Below are positions 32,647-45,275 of a stretch of 64,000 nt of DNA, in pieces. The translations under genes were made by a program, and so were the position numbers. The number at the start of each line of letters is the position of its first letter. The stretch's first letter is position 1. The notes under the pieces are model-generated. The model was not told the DNA's origin, did no database searches, and saw only the letters and a program-made list of their open reading frames with translations. The DNA is from Meandrina meandrites (lineage: Eukaryota; Cnidaria; Anthozoa; Scleractinia; Meandrinidae), in NCBI GenBank assembly GCA_963693305.1, contig OY855906.1, positions 2,224,501 through 2,288,500 of the forward strand, in the 5' to 3' direction.

Positions 32647-32749
32647 GATGGTGAGAAGTTTCAACCCTCTGGATGTTCTCTCTCGAGCAGGAAGGTTCGT
32701 ACTGGTGAAAATTCGTTTCGTGGGATCTTTTCTTTTGATTCGATGTTAC

Positions 32750-33404
32750 ATGATCTACATAATTCATGTCATTTCAGAGGAAGTAAAATGCAAAACAATT
32801 TCACAATAACAATAAAATGAACTTGGATACCATTACTGCTTACAAAGAACAACGACGCTACATCATAAAACAAGACAACATTATCGTGGACGGGGGCATT
32901 TTTTCGACCCAACACGAATTAAGTTCAAGTAGATATAGCATAAATGAAAGAAAAAGTTTCCGATCACGGAAAAATTAATTTCTGCGTCATTTGCACAGAA
33001 TTTTCTGTGTAATTTGGTGTGATCATCTCTTCAGTGAGCTAGCCCTAATCATAGTTAACTAAGTAATGTAACCGCTGAACTACTTATTCTTGAGTTAGAA
33101 GGAGACGTTCCACTAGGGTGGGGCCGGGGCGTGTGTTCAGAACCGTCTGTTTAATTTCAAAAACACAGTAAGTGGAGGTATGCTTTTTAATTTGCGCAAC
33201 CTTGATAAAGAGCACCGCCGCAACGATAACAGAAAACTGATAAGGGGATAACAACAGCACTGATAAGGGAGCAGGAACCGAACCATGAACCAAGCCATTG
33301 AAGTGAGCACGAGGGGGTTATTAATTGATGTCAAATAAGGAAACGTGATAAGGACTCAGGCTCGCGGTACTCCTTGATCTTTATGGGGAAGGGAGAGAGA
33401 GAGA
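32750..33404. other. Upstream flank of the TGF-beta-like gene
   Basis: Likely promoter side of the gene. I see no TATA box and no exon able to encode a prodomain. A GC-rich patch lies at about 33115-33140. Confidence 0.4.
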
Positions 33405-33426
33405 GGGGGGGGGGGGGGGGGGGGGG
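33405..33426. repeat. Poly-G run, 22 bases
   Basis: Uninterrupted G run after a GAGAGAGA tract; potential G-quadruplex. Confidence 0.85.
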
Positions 33427-33514
33427 TGTCGTCCAGTACTCCAAAATATGTTTTGATCCACATATAACGAAGTGAAGAACAAAACGAAAGTGGAACGCGT
33501 AAAGAAAGAATATA

Positions 33515-33700
33515 CAGTAGAACCGAGATATAACGAACCCTTTTATAACGAAGTTCCCAGTATAACGAAAAATATTCTTCAGCCTCATGAAAGTGACTTA
33601 CTGAAAATGTATTGGAACAGAACGCCGGTAATGCACAGAACCCAGGTACTGCACAGAACCCCGGTATTGCAAAGTCTCCGTTATAACGAACATATTTCCT
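33515..33700. repeat. Repeat with a recurring TATAACGAA motif
   Basis: TATAACGAA occurs four times (for example AGATATAACGAACCC, TTTATAACGAAGTTCCC, GTATAACGAAAA, GTTATAACGAAC) across 170 bp, with CACAGAACCC/GGTA repeats between. It is probably a non-autonomous transposon. Confidence 0.55.
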
Positions 33701-34939
33701 TACGACTTAGACGTGTCGGGTTAACTGATTGAACACACAACGCACTCACAGTTTAAGTTACAGTGTAAGTTACAATAATTTGTATGATATTAATATCCCA
33801 AAATAACTAGGAGAATATGCTTTGCTGTGTTGAGATTTCTAGTTTACGAACGCCGAGTAAGGATTCGCAAAAGTCTCAAAAACCATACTCAATTTAAGAC
33901 CAGAAAGCAAACCATATTTAATTTCAGTCCGGAAGGTAAAACCGTGCACAGTTTCAGATTAAAATGGCAAAATTTATTACCCATTTTCAGGGTCAAAACA
34001 GCTCAAATCATGCTCCGTTGAGCGACACATACCTATATGTGTATATGTATGTATACACAAGGAGAATTCTGCCCCCCCCCCCTCCCCCCTTCCCCGTCTC
34101 TCCCCACCACCGTCCCAGCGGGAGGGATCAGGGACGAAGTCTCGTTTGTCAAAGCAAGTTTCCTATAATTTGTAACATCACCCAAGGAGATGCTATTTTT
34201 TATGTACTTAGCGGTACCCACAACCAGCTACAACAACATAACACTACACTGGTGATAATGTTGTACAGAGAAGCCAGGGCAAGAAATATTAAAAGGCAGA
34301 TTTAACAACAACGGATTCAGTCAGTTTATACGATCTATCGATTTCCTACTGCTTCCGATCGTCATTTCGTGCGATCGGGAGCGACCATGTCTCGGCCTTC
34401 GTTGTGAAATTGATCTGAATCATCTGAGATAACATATTTTCATAGTAACAATTTAGCGAAAACAAATTTCTGTTTGTCTGGTGCTCATACAATGGTCTTT
34501 GGTTACTCACGGGTATTGATACAACAATCTGAGATAATCCTATAACCCGGTGGATTAACTTTATAAAAATCGGTGGGGTGAGGATATTCGCTTTTCCGCT
34601 TTATCTTCAACCTGAAGATTTCAGTTCTAATACAGCAAGTAAATTAATTTGAAGGAGAAGAAACAAAATAAAATATTATTACAAAACTACAAAATATATA
34701 AAAAGAATTGTACATTCAAGAGAAGGGTTCATCACTTGTTAAACCGTAAAGGGTCGTAAAGGGTGAAAAGAATCCGCATTTTGGTAATTGCACGTTTTGA
34801 TTAACACTTTTTATATTTTATTTATTTTTATTTATTAAATTTCGATATTAATAAATGACAATAAATATTAATAAGACGTCCCCCTATTTCTAACTGAATA
34901 AACAAATTCTCATAACGTACAAGTAAAAGAAACACCGTA
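33701..34939. other. Non-coding, with C-rich and AT-rich tracts
   Basis: A C/T-rich tract at about 34071-34110 and an A/T-only tract at about 34800-34870. Short open frames have no recognisable content. Confidence 0.4.
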
Positions 34940-35275
34940 CACGACTACCGTAAATGATGAAATAAACGCCTCGCGCCGCCCTTGAGGTACAAAGTTTGTA
35001 TTAGACGCTCCCCAGTCCCAACTGATAAACGCCCCGTGTCTAATAGACGCCCCCTAAGAATCGCCTCAACCATCGAAGAGGCCAACGATGCCAACATGGC
35101 TGGCCCCGATAAAGATGAAGACATCAAAATCAAACTTTGTTTCCATCTTACTCCGCAAGCAAACTACGCGCCTTATTTGTTTTGTTGATGTTAAAGTGAA
35201 ATATTAAAACACTTCTCTCTACTAAACGCCTCATATCTATTTAACGCCCCTCCTAGGACAATTTATTAGTGCCCC
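34940..35275. repeat. Repeat with recurring AAACGCC/AGACGCC motif
   Basis: ATAAACGCC, TAGACGCTCC, ATAAACGCCCC, TAGACGCCCCC, TAAACGCCTC and TTAACGCCCC are spread over 330 bp in two clusters at either end, so subterminal repeats of a non-autonomous element are likely. Element ends are not certain. Confidence 0.5.
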
Positions 35276-35529
35276 CATCCGCATATCCGGATGAATCAGT
35301 CTCGGCCGGGCACGTGCTATCCCTGGAATGGCGGGGTCACAACCCGGATTTAGCAAAACAAAAGGTACTTGTCGCTGTTTAATTTTGAAGTATTTTGAAG
35401 CTATTTTGAAGGAGCTTGTATGTTTTCGAGTTTGTCTTGCTGTTTCTTTCATTTCTAAAACTAAAAAAGGAAAGGAATTAGAACAGCTATGGAAATTGAT
35501 TGAATTATCGCTTTTCGATGGAAACTGGT
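35276..35529. other. Non-coding, no feature seen
   Basis: No supported feature. Confidence 0.35.
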
Positions 35530-35567
35530 GGGCAGGAGTCTGGCGCTTCCGCACCAGACTCCTGCCC
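35530..35567. repeat. Perfect 14-bp-stem hairpin
   Basis: GGGCAGGAGTCTGG and CCAGACTCCTGCCC flank a 10-base loop. Confidence 0.9.
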
Positions 35568-35570
35568 GCC

Positions 35571-35663
35571 AGGCCCCAGTTGTTCAAAGGGTGGATAACG
35601 CTATCCACCGGATAAATCGCTATCCAGCGGATAAGTGTTGGCAAAACAAACTACGCTATCCAC

Positions 35664-35700
<37 letters not shown>

Positions 35701-35719
35701 CTTTGAACAACTGGGGCCT
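35571..35719. mobile_element. 149-bp palindromic MITE
   Basis: AGGCCCCAGTTGTTCAAAGG and on is the reverse complement of the right end. Four GGATAGCG/CTATCCAC-type motifs lie inside the arms. Arms are about 60 bp. Confidence 0.88.
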
Positions 35720-36469
35720 GATCGCTTCGCTCGCAGATCACTCGCGCGTGTGACCCAAAGGTGAGCCTGCTCGCAGGCTACAGTGTTTTACTTTTGTTGT
35801 GCAAAACACTTGAAACCGGAAGGTTGTCGAAACGTAACATTTTGCGTGCGTTTCTTCATTTCGTAACATTGCACGAGTTGCAAAACATAACTTTTAAATT
35901 GGATAAACAAACTTTTTGAGGTGATGCCAGAACTGATGCTATCAGTTTGACAAAAAGCCAATTCAAAAATGTGTCAATTCAGCATTTTTTAAGCTACTCA
36001 AGGGGGTCTCCAGGTTGAACTATTGATAAAGCTGTCAATATTAGCCTTGGGAGGCGTTCCAAGGATGACCAGTCAAGACAAAACGTGCCAATTAATCATA
36101 AGGCCGTATTTTCTGCTTCCACAAGTCGCATGTTTCATTATATCTTATCTTTAGCAAATATGTGAACGTCTCAATTTCCTTTTATGTTGCCTGTTTTTGG
36201 CGTGTGAATGTTAAAATATCAACAGGAAATGCGAGAACGCCAGGTCAAGGTTGAAAATTGCAGAGAAGTGATTTTAAGCACAGTTATTTTAAACCGCGTC
36301 TGAGTGTTTATGGCACACAAAAAAAACAGACTTTCTTCAGTCCTGTAACTGTTTTCGAAAAAATGTTTAGGTCGGTATGGAACACTCACCCTTGACCACC
36401 TTGATCAATACTCAAATACTGAGTTATCTGATTCGCCTGTCGGGGTATTTGGCGCCAAAAAATGTAAAT
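35720..36469. other. Non-coding, no feature seen
   Basis: Includes CGTAACATTTTGCG and CGTAACATTGCACG, similar to the motif repeated at 26255-26455. No gene seen. Confidence 0.4.
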
Positions 36470-38520
36470 AAGGTCAAACATTCAGTAAACGAGAGCCGAA
36501 AAAACACATGAATTTCGTTAAACAGAGCACGTTCGTGCCGTGTCCAAGGACACCACATGAAGTTCAGTATTCGGCAATATACGGTAGAGATGTCAACCAA
36601 AATAAAAGTTCTATATCTGCTAGTAATGCGTGAGTCGAGCTAACAAATCAGTGAGATTTTATCCAGAGCCTGGATTGCATAGAAACCATGCTTTGAGCAA
36701 TCATAGAGCATAGACAACAAATCGAATGAGTAAAACCTGACGAGAGAGGAAAATGTTTATTCAGCAACCCAGAAACATAAACAAAGAAACCTACCTACCT
36801 CTTCTCTCAATCGATGATACTCCAGTAAAAACCTGCTTGAAATTCACGGGAAAGGACAAACAACGCATTGATCATGATTGATCGTCAACAGATTCAGGCC
36901 ATGAGAGATTTAGCGTCCAGCTAGTTCACGACAAACGGGGGTCGCTGTTCGTTCCATCTCCTTTCTGACAAAAAGGACACCCTGAAGTAGAGAACACTAC
37001 AGTTTGTGACACTGAAGGAAGACATAGGACGGGAAAATAAGAAAACTAAAAATATCGCTATAGCTGCACTTTTCAACGTTTAGAAATCCTTTATGCTACC
37101 ATTATCTTCAGTTTTGATCATTTTGGGGGGCTACTTTGGTTCACTGCTCTCATGTATGGTTAGTGTTCATTAGCGAGGGAGAATTCCAATAAAGTCACAG
37201 GTCGAATTGGTGTTCGTATTCCAATCAAGGCTTGAAACAGGCTTTCTACAGTTGAATAGAGTTTGCTGTACTTGAGGTAATCTTTTTTGTAGAAAAAAGA
37301 AATTGTTTTAGTTGGCGCCTGAATTGTATAGCAACTATGTTTTGATGGAGTAGAGAGTAATAAGCTAGTCAAGAAATGATTTCGAATTTTTCTTGGATGA
37401 AAATGTCGATGTGCAATGCGTATTATTTGAGAGCGCGTGTGCATTAGGGTTTTTTACGGTTAACGTATGTTTCATTTTTGCAATGCCAGGGGTGAGGCCC
37501 TTGGACTACTTGTCGATATTATATCTGAACGGCCCACCAGTTGATCAAAGATGGCGGTTTTCGTTTTCATTTTCTCTTCCTCGATCTAAAAAGGCGATGT
37601 CTACATGCTAAGCCATTTTAATCTTGCTTCAAGCTGGTAAAACAGCAAAATGGCCGCTTGGCTGACACAGGAACTGTGGTTTGATTGATCCGATAAAGTC
37701 TAGGACACTGTCTAGGTCAACAAACGAATGGCATGGTGCAGGCAAAGCGTCCCATCCGATGAAAATAAGCCAGTGTAAGAAAATGGCCTTGGTTTACAGC
37801 AATTGAGTAAACGTCCTGAACGTTCAAAGATCGATATTTTTTCTACTACCCTTCGAATCAAGTGAACCGCTTAGTTATTATCAAAGTGATATTTGAAATA
37901 AAAGTACACTTTGCCAGAAAGTAATGAACTAATTCCTGTTGTTGTTTTTTTATGTAACAGGCAAAGATGTATGTGGAGCTAATACCAAGCCTTGTCTGGC
38001 TGTTTAGTAAGCCAACACTGTATACCGTGGGTGTCAAATTTAAACTCTTTCGAATTTAGAGAAGCAAACACTCTCCGGACTTCAGGTGTCTTATACAACG
38101 ATGTCGAAGGATCTGCTTATATGCAAGTCTGCATACGTATCTCAACGCTGTTTTTTCGTTGGCAGGAAGGCAAAGAGTGAAAGAATACTTTCAACTGACA
38201 AAAGCACTTTCCAAACGAGAGATGCATGCCTAAACTGCAATCATCCTCTGTGAACATTATGTTTATACGAACAAGGAGAACTTTCTTAATTACTTATGTG
38301 CTCCAAACTAAATTTAAACCGGTTTATCATTAGAGTAGCACTAAGAACATCGAACGACTGTTCAGCAATTTTCACATTTAAGTCAATGTCCTGAATACTA
38401 CTTGCCGACTTTTTCTTTTCGCTCGGTTTGTGCCGAAGAAATCCCTCTTTCCTCTTTTATTTTCTCGTCATATGTAATTAAAAATGGAGATGGTAAATTT
38501 TAAGCTCGGTACATAACTGA

Positions 38521-38666
38521 CAAAGATGAAATCAGTGACCATTTTGTCACGAGCGTGGGACAAAGAAAAATCTGAGTCGCCGACGGGAATCGAACCCATG
38601 GCCTCCCAGATACCGGTTGGGCGCTCTAACGAGAGACTTTGAAGCTTTGTGAGCTACGCCATTTAC
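38521..38666 (-). mobile_element. tRNA-derived SINE, unit A
   Basis: On the minus strand it has a box A-like TGGCGTAGCTCA, a box B GGTTCGATTCC and a T-arm that folds with five pairs, but no matching acceptor stem, so it is not a working tRNA. The tail is CACGCTCGTGA-like. Nearly 45-bp direct repeats (38467-38510 and 38751-38796, both ending TAAATTTTAAGCTCG) flank the region. Confidence 0.7.
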
Positions 38667-38940
38667 TAGCTTCATATGTGACACGCGTCCTGCATACTGC
38701 TAAGAACCTTCCTTTTTAGCGCCCTGAGAACAGCAATGTCGAAAGCGTCATATGTGTAATAAATAATGAAGACGGTAAATTTTAAGCTCGTGTTTGATGA
38801 ATTATCGCCGGAAGTGCACTATTCAATATACGTTGGCCTAAATCTGAATTCTGTATATGCAAGTATTGTGAACTTCAGTCGAACTAATATCAAGCCAGTA
38901 ATAATTAAGAAATAGAAAACATGTTCCGTGTTCCTACCGA

Positions 38941-39063
38941 GTTATAGAAACACAGGTGGAAGTTTGGGAGAACGAGAAATGCTGTGGAAACACGAGCCGA
39001 TAGGCGAGTGTTTCCACAGCTTTTCCGAGTTCTCCCAAACTTTCACGAGTGTTTCTTTAACAC
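38941..39063. mobile_element. Fold-back hairpin, unit A
   Basis: GTGGAAGTTTGGGAGAACGAG and CTGTGGAAACACGAG at the left pair with CGAGTGTTTCCACAG and CTCCCAAACTTTCACGAGTG at the right. A total of about 120 bp able to form a long imperfect stem. Confidence 0.8.
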
Positions 39064-40399
39064 AGCGAGAAAAAAGAATTAAATCCCTCGTTTATTTTGA
39101 TCATCAAAATGTAACTTCTCTTTGCTCGCGCCATCACTACGTCAACAGCTCGTGCTAGCTCTGTGTTTCTATCGAGTTCTAGAAGTACGGCTTAGGATGT
39201 TTTCTAATTGTAACTTGGTGATTAACAGCGCAAAGTATGACCAAGCCAGCCGATCGTTTCGTGGCTGCGAAGATGAGATTATCACAGACTTTCTACAGTT
39301 GAATAAGGTATGCTGTATTTGGGGAACTGAATTGTTGTAAGGGAACGAACTTGATTGTCTTGGAGCCAGGGGTTAAAGATCTCATATCAAGAGCTATAGA
39401 AAATGGTTTAGTAAACCATGCATGTAGTAATATCATTGAAATATAAATAAACAAATCCACCTATTCCCTCAGTTACTCTAATTAAAAACGCTGCTTGAAA
39501 TTAGCGGGAAAGGACGAAAAATGCATTGATCGACAAGAGATTCAGGCCAGGATAGCTTCGGCGTGTTTCATTTTTGCAATGCCAAGAGTACCGGCCTTGA
39601 ATTACTTGTCCATATTTAATTGTATCGGACGGCCAACGAAATGATCGAAGACGACGAAAGGTTTCTCTTCCTCGACCTTAAGAGCTGATGTCTATATTCT
39701 AAGCCATTTTAAACTTCTTAAGAGCAGAGAAAATGGCTAATACGACCGTTAAACTTGCGCAGGAACTGTGTTTTGATCAATCCGAAAAATAATAGGAAAA
39801 GATCTCAAAACAGTGAAGCAAAAAAAATCGAAAGAAAATGATTGGCCATATTCTTAGGAAAGATCGAAATGATGATTTCAATGTTGCTATGAGCTGGGCA
39901 CCAGAACTACTTGGAGACGCACAGTGGAGAAAGAAAGGGTGAGGTGGGTTGGAGCTGATGGGAGGAACAGCAACCAACCAACCTGGAACCAACCTGGAAC
40001 GGTAGAAAAGGCCCATTGTGCCACGAGGCGAGAGGAGGATAGGTGAAGATGAATTAAGAAACTGGCTACGGTTTACAGCAATTGAGTAAACGTGATGAAA
40101 TTTAAAAGATCGATACATTTTAAAAAGTGTTGACATTAAAATAAGCTATGGGCTTTTTAACGTGAACCTGGGTAAGCTACCTTTCAATTCAAGTAAACGG
40201 CGAGTAATTATCAAAATGATTATCGAAATAAAAGTTACCTTATTTTCAAAGTTCACTTTGCCAGAAAATTATGAACTAATTTCTAGTTTTTTCTTATGTA
40301 AGCCTTCACTCTATATCGAGACTTTGTACAGTTCAATAGGGTTTGCTGTATTAGGGAACTGAATAGTTGTAAAAGAAATAAATTAATTGTAGGGGTCAT

Positions 40400-40612
40400 G
40401 AATGGTCCCTCAAAATTTCTCAGTTCTCGCAAAAATAGGCTTTAGCTCCAAATGCTCGCAAAATGTTAGTGGGTGCTTGTTTACTCGTCGGCTTTCAAGT
40501 GGAGGTAGTTTCTTGAAAATGCTCGCTGCTCGCAAGGCTAACTTTTGTCAATGCTCGTGCTCGCAAAGAAAAAGCGCTGTGCTCATGCTCGCAAAGACCA
40601 TTCGATACACCT
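40400..40612. mobile_element. CTCGCAAA-rich element, unit A
   Basis: Bounded by GAATGGTCC and GACCATTCG. ATGCTCGCAAA or close variants recur six times inside. It is full-length in units A and C (51008-51220) and truncated in unit B (about 46676-46822), so it was in the ancestor of all three. Confidence 0.55.
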
Positions 40613-42255
40613 AATTGTTTTATTTTGATCAATCGAAGCTCGGTATAACGACAAATGGAAGTAATGAAACCTGAAATCTTGAATATTATATCGAGAGCTA
40701 GAAAATGATTTAGTAACCCATGCATGTAGAAAAATAAATAACCAAATCCACCTCTACCCTCAAAGAAGAATTCCTTTATAATTAAAATGCTGCTAGAAAT
40801 TCACGGCAAAGGATATACAACGAATTGATCGACAACAGGTTCAGGCCACAAAGGTCCAGCGTCCTGCTATAGCTTAGGCCAAGCTCCCTTCTCCATGACA
40901 AAAAGGATACCCTCAAGTAGAGAACACAACAGTTTGTGACACTGATATGGAAACTAAAATTTGTCATTACAGCCCGACTTTCGAAAGTTTACAAAACAAT
41001 ACTCTACCGTTATCTTTAGTTTTAATCATTTTTAGGGATACGTAGGTTCACTGCTTCGATCGAATATGTACGGCAGATCTCATTGCCAAATCAAGCACTG
41101 GCTTGTTTGATTAAAATAAGTAGAATTGTACTGTGAGCAAACGTTAAGACTCAGGAATTTTTTGTGGTATACTTTGACACTTTAACTACTGAGCTACACG
41201 TCTAAAATATTAAAATTTCTGTTGGCATAATGATGAGGGTTTTGTGAACAATCCTAAAATAAACGTAGGCAGTAAATTCTCAAATATCATTATGTCGAAC
41301 AAACTTTTTGGGGGGTGCCAGGATAGATCAATTAAGTGCATTGCGTTGTGTTAGCAGTTATTATTTTTATTTAATAGGTAGAAATGTACTTGAGCGAACA
41401 TTCAGAGTCGCGTTGATGAATATCAAAGTTCAGTTTTCAATATGTAATAGACATGTTGACCTAAATCTAAGTTCTGTATATGCTGGTATTTTGAACTTGA
41501 GTCGAACTAATATCAATCCATGCAGTAATTAAATCAATGGTTTAGAATCTTAAGTGTGATAACGTGGCACAATCTGAGCAAGCGGACCAACTGTTTCGTG
41601 GCTGCCAATTAGGGATTATCACAGACTTACAGTTAAATAGGGTATGTTCTTCTACAAGGTCGTATAAGGGAAATAATGAATTGTTTTAAGCCGGAACAAA
41701 CGAATTGTTTTACTCGGAGCCTCGATAACGTACAAGTATATTTTGATCAGTTTGAGAGTCGGGCATAAAGACAAATGAATAAAGCCTGCCTTGAACTTCA
41801 TATTGAGAGCTACACATTATGATTCAGTAACCCATGGATGGAGAAATTAAATAAGCAAATCCACCTCTATAGCCCTCAAAGAAATATTCTTCTATAATTT
41901 ATACCCTGTTTGAAATTGACGAGAAAGGATGAACAACGCATGGTGGATCGACAACAGGCTTAGACTACAAAGATTTGGCGTCTACTGCTACTTTAGGCCA
42001 AGCGGGGGTCGCTGTTTGTTCGATCTCCTTCCTTCGTGAAAACGGACACCTTCAGTTCTCAGTAAAGTTTGCGACGGCAGGAATAGGTCCCCAAATACAG
42101 AAAACAGAAAATATTGCACAGCTTTCCAAAGTTTGCAAATCCTTTATGCTATCGTTATCTTTAGTTTTAATCATTTTGGGGGATGCTTCGATCGAATATG
42201 TACGGCAGATCTCAATGCCAAATCAAGCACTGGCTTGTTTATAACAATATGCAGT

Positions 42256-42478
42256 GTACTTTATTGATCTATCCTGACACCAAAAAAAGTTTGCTCGACA
42301 TATTGGAGAATTTACTTCCCAGATAAAAAAAACCCTCATGAAAACCCTCATTATTATAGAAGCACAAATTTCAATACTTTAGACGTGTAGTCCAGTAGCC
42401 AAAGTGTCAAAGTAAACCAGCAAAAAATTCCTGAGTCTTAACGTTTACTCACAGTACATTTCTAGCAGATATTATTTT
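42256..42478. repeat. Inverted array segment, unit A
   Basis: Reads as the reverse complement of the block at about 54385-54600 (for example GACGTGTAGTCC and GTCAAAGTAAACCAGC here, GGACTACACGTC and GCTGGTTTACTTTGAC there), while the flanks are in the standard orientation. Confidence 0.75.
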
Positions 42479-44760
42479 GATTAAATTAAGGTAGAAATGT
42501 ACTTGATCGAACATTCAGAGTCGCGTTTGATGAAATATCGAAGTTCAGTATTCAATATACAGTAGAGATATTGACCTAACTCCAATTTCTGTATTTGCTA
42601 GTATTTTGAGTTTGTGTCGAACTAAAATCAAACCAGAAATTAAATCGGTGGTTTAGAACCCAAAGGAAAATAACGTGTCACAAGAAGTCTAACCGAACCA
42701 ACCGACCGTTTCGTGGATGCGAACGACTGTCACAGACTTTTTACAGTTGCCATGAATAGGGTTTGCTGTATTTGAGAATGAATAGACTAACGTTCTTGTA
42801 AAGGAAAGAAATGAATTATTTTACTCGGGGCGCCTGAACTACAAAGCAACTGTGTTTTGACCAATTAAATAGTCGGTATAACGACAAAACCAACTTAAAC
42901 ATCATATTGAGAGCTATAGAAGATGATTTAGTAACCAATTGAAGTAAAACTTAAACAAGCAAATCCACCTATACCCTCAAAAGATATTTCTCTAAGTTAA
43001 AACGCTCAACAACAGATTCAGATCATGGGAGATTTGGCATCTACTGCTCCTTGGGCCAGGCGGGTGTCGCTCTTCGTTCGATCTCCTTTCTTTATGACAA
43101 AAGAGGAGACCCTGAAGTAGAGAACAGTACAGTTTGCGATGCTGAAGGCTAGCAAAAGACGCGAAATAAAGAAAACTAAAAATATCGCTCTAGCAGTACT
43201 TTCCAAAGTTTAGGAATCCTTTACGCTACCATTATCTTTAGTTTTAAGCATTTTGAAGGGCTGCTCAGGTTCATCGCTCTCACTGCAGTTATATTAAGCC
43301 GTTCTATAGAGAATGTACGGCACATCTCAATGTAAAATCGAGCACTGACTTTGGTTCACTGCTCTCATGTACGGTTAGTGGTCATTAGCGAGGGAGAATT
43401 CCAATAAGGTCACAGGTCGAATTGGTGTTCGTATTCCAATCAATGCTTGAAACAGGCTTTCTACAGATGAATAGAGTTTGCTGTATTTGAGGTGATCTTT
43501 TTTGTAGAAAAAAAGAAATTGTTTTAGTTGGTGCCTGAATTGTATAGAAACTATGTTTTGATGGAGTAGAGAGTAATACATGCATCAAAAGCTAGTTGAG
43601 AAATGATTTCGAATTTTTGTTGGATGAAAATGTCGATGTGCAATGCGTATTATTTGAGAGCACGTGTGCATTAGGGTTTTTTACGGTTAACGTATGTTTC
43701 ATTTTTACAATGCCAGGGGTGAGGCCCTTGGAATACTTGTCGATATTATATCTGAACGGCCCACCAGTTGATCAAAGATGGCGGTTTTCGTTTTCATTTT
43801 CTCTTCCTCGATCTAAAAAGGCGATGTCTACATGCTAAGCCATTTTAATCTTGCTTCAAGCTGGTAAAACAGCAAAATGGCCGCTTGGCTGACACAGGAA
43901 CTGTGGTTTGATTGATCCGATAAAGTCTAGGACACTGTCTAGGTCAACAACCGAATGGCATGGTGCAGGCAAAGCGTCCCATCCGATGAAAATAAGCCAG
44001 TGTAATAAAATGGCCTTGGTTTACAGCAATTGAGTAAACGTCCTGAACGTTCAAAGATCGATATTTTTACTACTACCCTTCGAATCAAGTGAGCCGCTTA
44101 GTTATTATAAAAGTGATATTTGAAATAAAAGTACACTTTGCCAGAAAGTAATGAACTAATTCCTGTTGTTGTTTTTTTATGTAACAGGCAAAGATGTATG
44201 TGGAGCTAATACCAAGCCTTGTCTCGCTGTTTAGTAAGCCAACACTGTACACCGTGGGTGTCAAATTTAAACGCTTTCGAATTTAGGGAAGAAAACACTC
44301 TCCGGACTTCAGGTGTCTTATACAGGAGTTACAATGATGTCGAAGGGTCTGCTTATATGCAAGTATACATACGTATCTCAACGCTGTTTTTTCATTGGCA
44401 GGAAGGCAAAGAGTGAAAGTATGCTTTTAACTGACGAAAGCACTTTCCAAACGAGAGATGCATGCCTAAACTGCAATCACACTCTGTGAACATTATGTTT
44501 TTACGAACAAGGAGAACTTTCTTAATTAGTTATGTGCTCCACACTGTAAATCATTTATCATTAGAGTAGCACTAAGAACATCGAGCCACTGATCAGCAAT
44601 TTTCACGTTAAAGTCAATGTCCTCTGAATACTAATTGCCGACTTTTTCTCTTTCGCTCGGTTTGTGCCGAAGAAATCCCTCTTTACTCTTTTAGTTTCTC
44701 GTCATATGTAATTAAAAATGGAGATGGTAAATTTTAAGCTCGGTAAATAAATGACAAAGA

Positions 44761-44898
44761 TGAAATCAGTGACCACTTTCTCACGAGCGTGGGACAAAGA
44801 AAAATCTGAGTCCCCGACGGGAGTCGAACCCATGGCCTCCCAGTTACAGGTTGGGTGCTCTAACGAGAGACTTTTAAGCTTGGCGAGCTACACCATTT
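44761..44898 (-). mobile_element. tRNA-derived SINE, unit B
   Basis: Same element at the same place as in unit A, with GAGTCGAACCC in place of GAATCGAACCC (box B complement). Confidence 0.7.
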
Positions 44899-45153
44899 AC
44901 TAGCTTCATATGTGACACGCGTCCTGCTTACTGCTAGGAACAGCAATGTCGAAAGCGTCATATGTGTAACAAAATAATGAAGACGGTAAATTTTAAGCTC
45001 GTGTTTCATGCAAATTATCGCCGGAAGTGCAGTATTCAATATAAGTTGGGCTAAATCTGAATTCTGTATTTCCAAGTCTTGTGAACTTCAGTCGAACTAA
45101 TATCAAGCCAGTAATAATTAAGAAATAGAAAACATGTTCCGTGTTCCTATCGA

Positions 45154-45275
45154 GTTATAGAAACACGAGTGGAAGTATGGGAGAACGAGAAATGCTGTGG
45201 AAACACGAGCCGATAGGCGAGTGTTTCCACAGCTTTTCAGAGTTCTCCCAAACTTTCACGAGGGTTTCTTTAACA
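45154..45275. mobile_element. Fold-back hairpin, unit B
   Basis: Same hairpin as at 38941 with a few substitutions (GGAAGTATGGG in the left arm). Confidence 0.8.

Larger units (their letters stand above)
37136..43351. repeat. Array unit A (6.2 kb)
   Basis: The most complete unit. In order: a block ending near 38460, SINE (38521-38666), fold-back hairpin (38941-39063), a CTCGCAAA-rich block (40400-40612), two monomers (41137-42240), an inverted segment (42256-42478), then a monomer to the end. Confidence 0.8.

Noticed and set aside
37393..37611. 72-residue open frame repeated at 43596-43838
   Set aside because: It is present because the array unit is duplicated. The third copy (near 48660) is broken and there is no domain.
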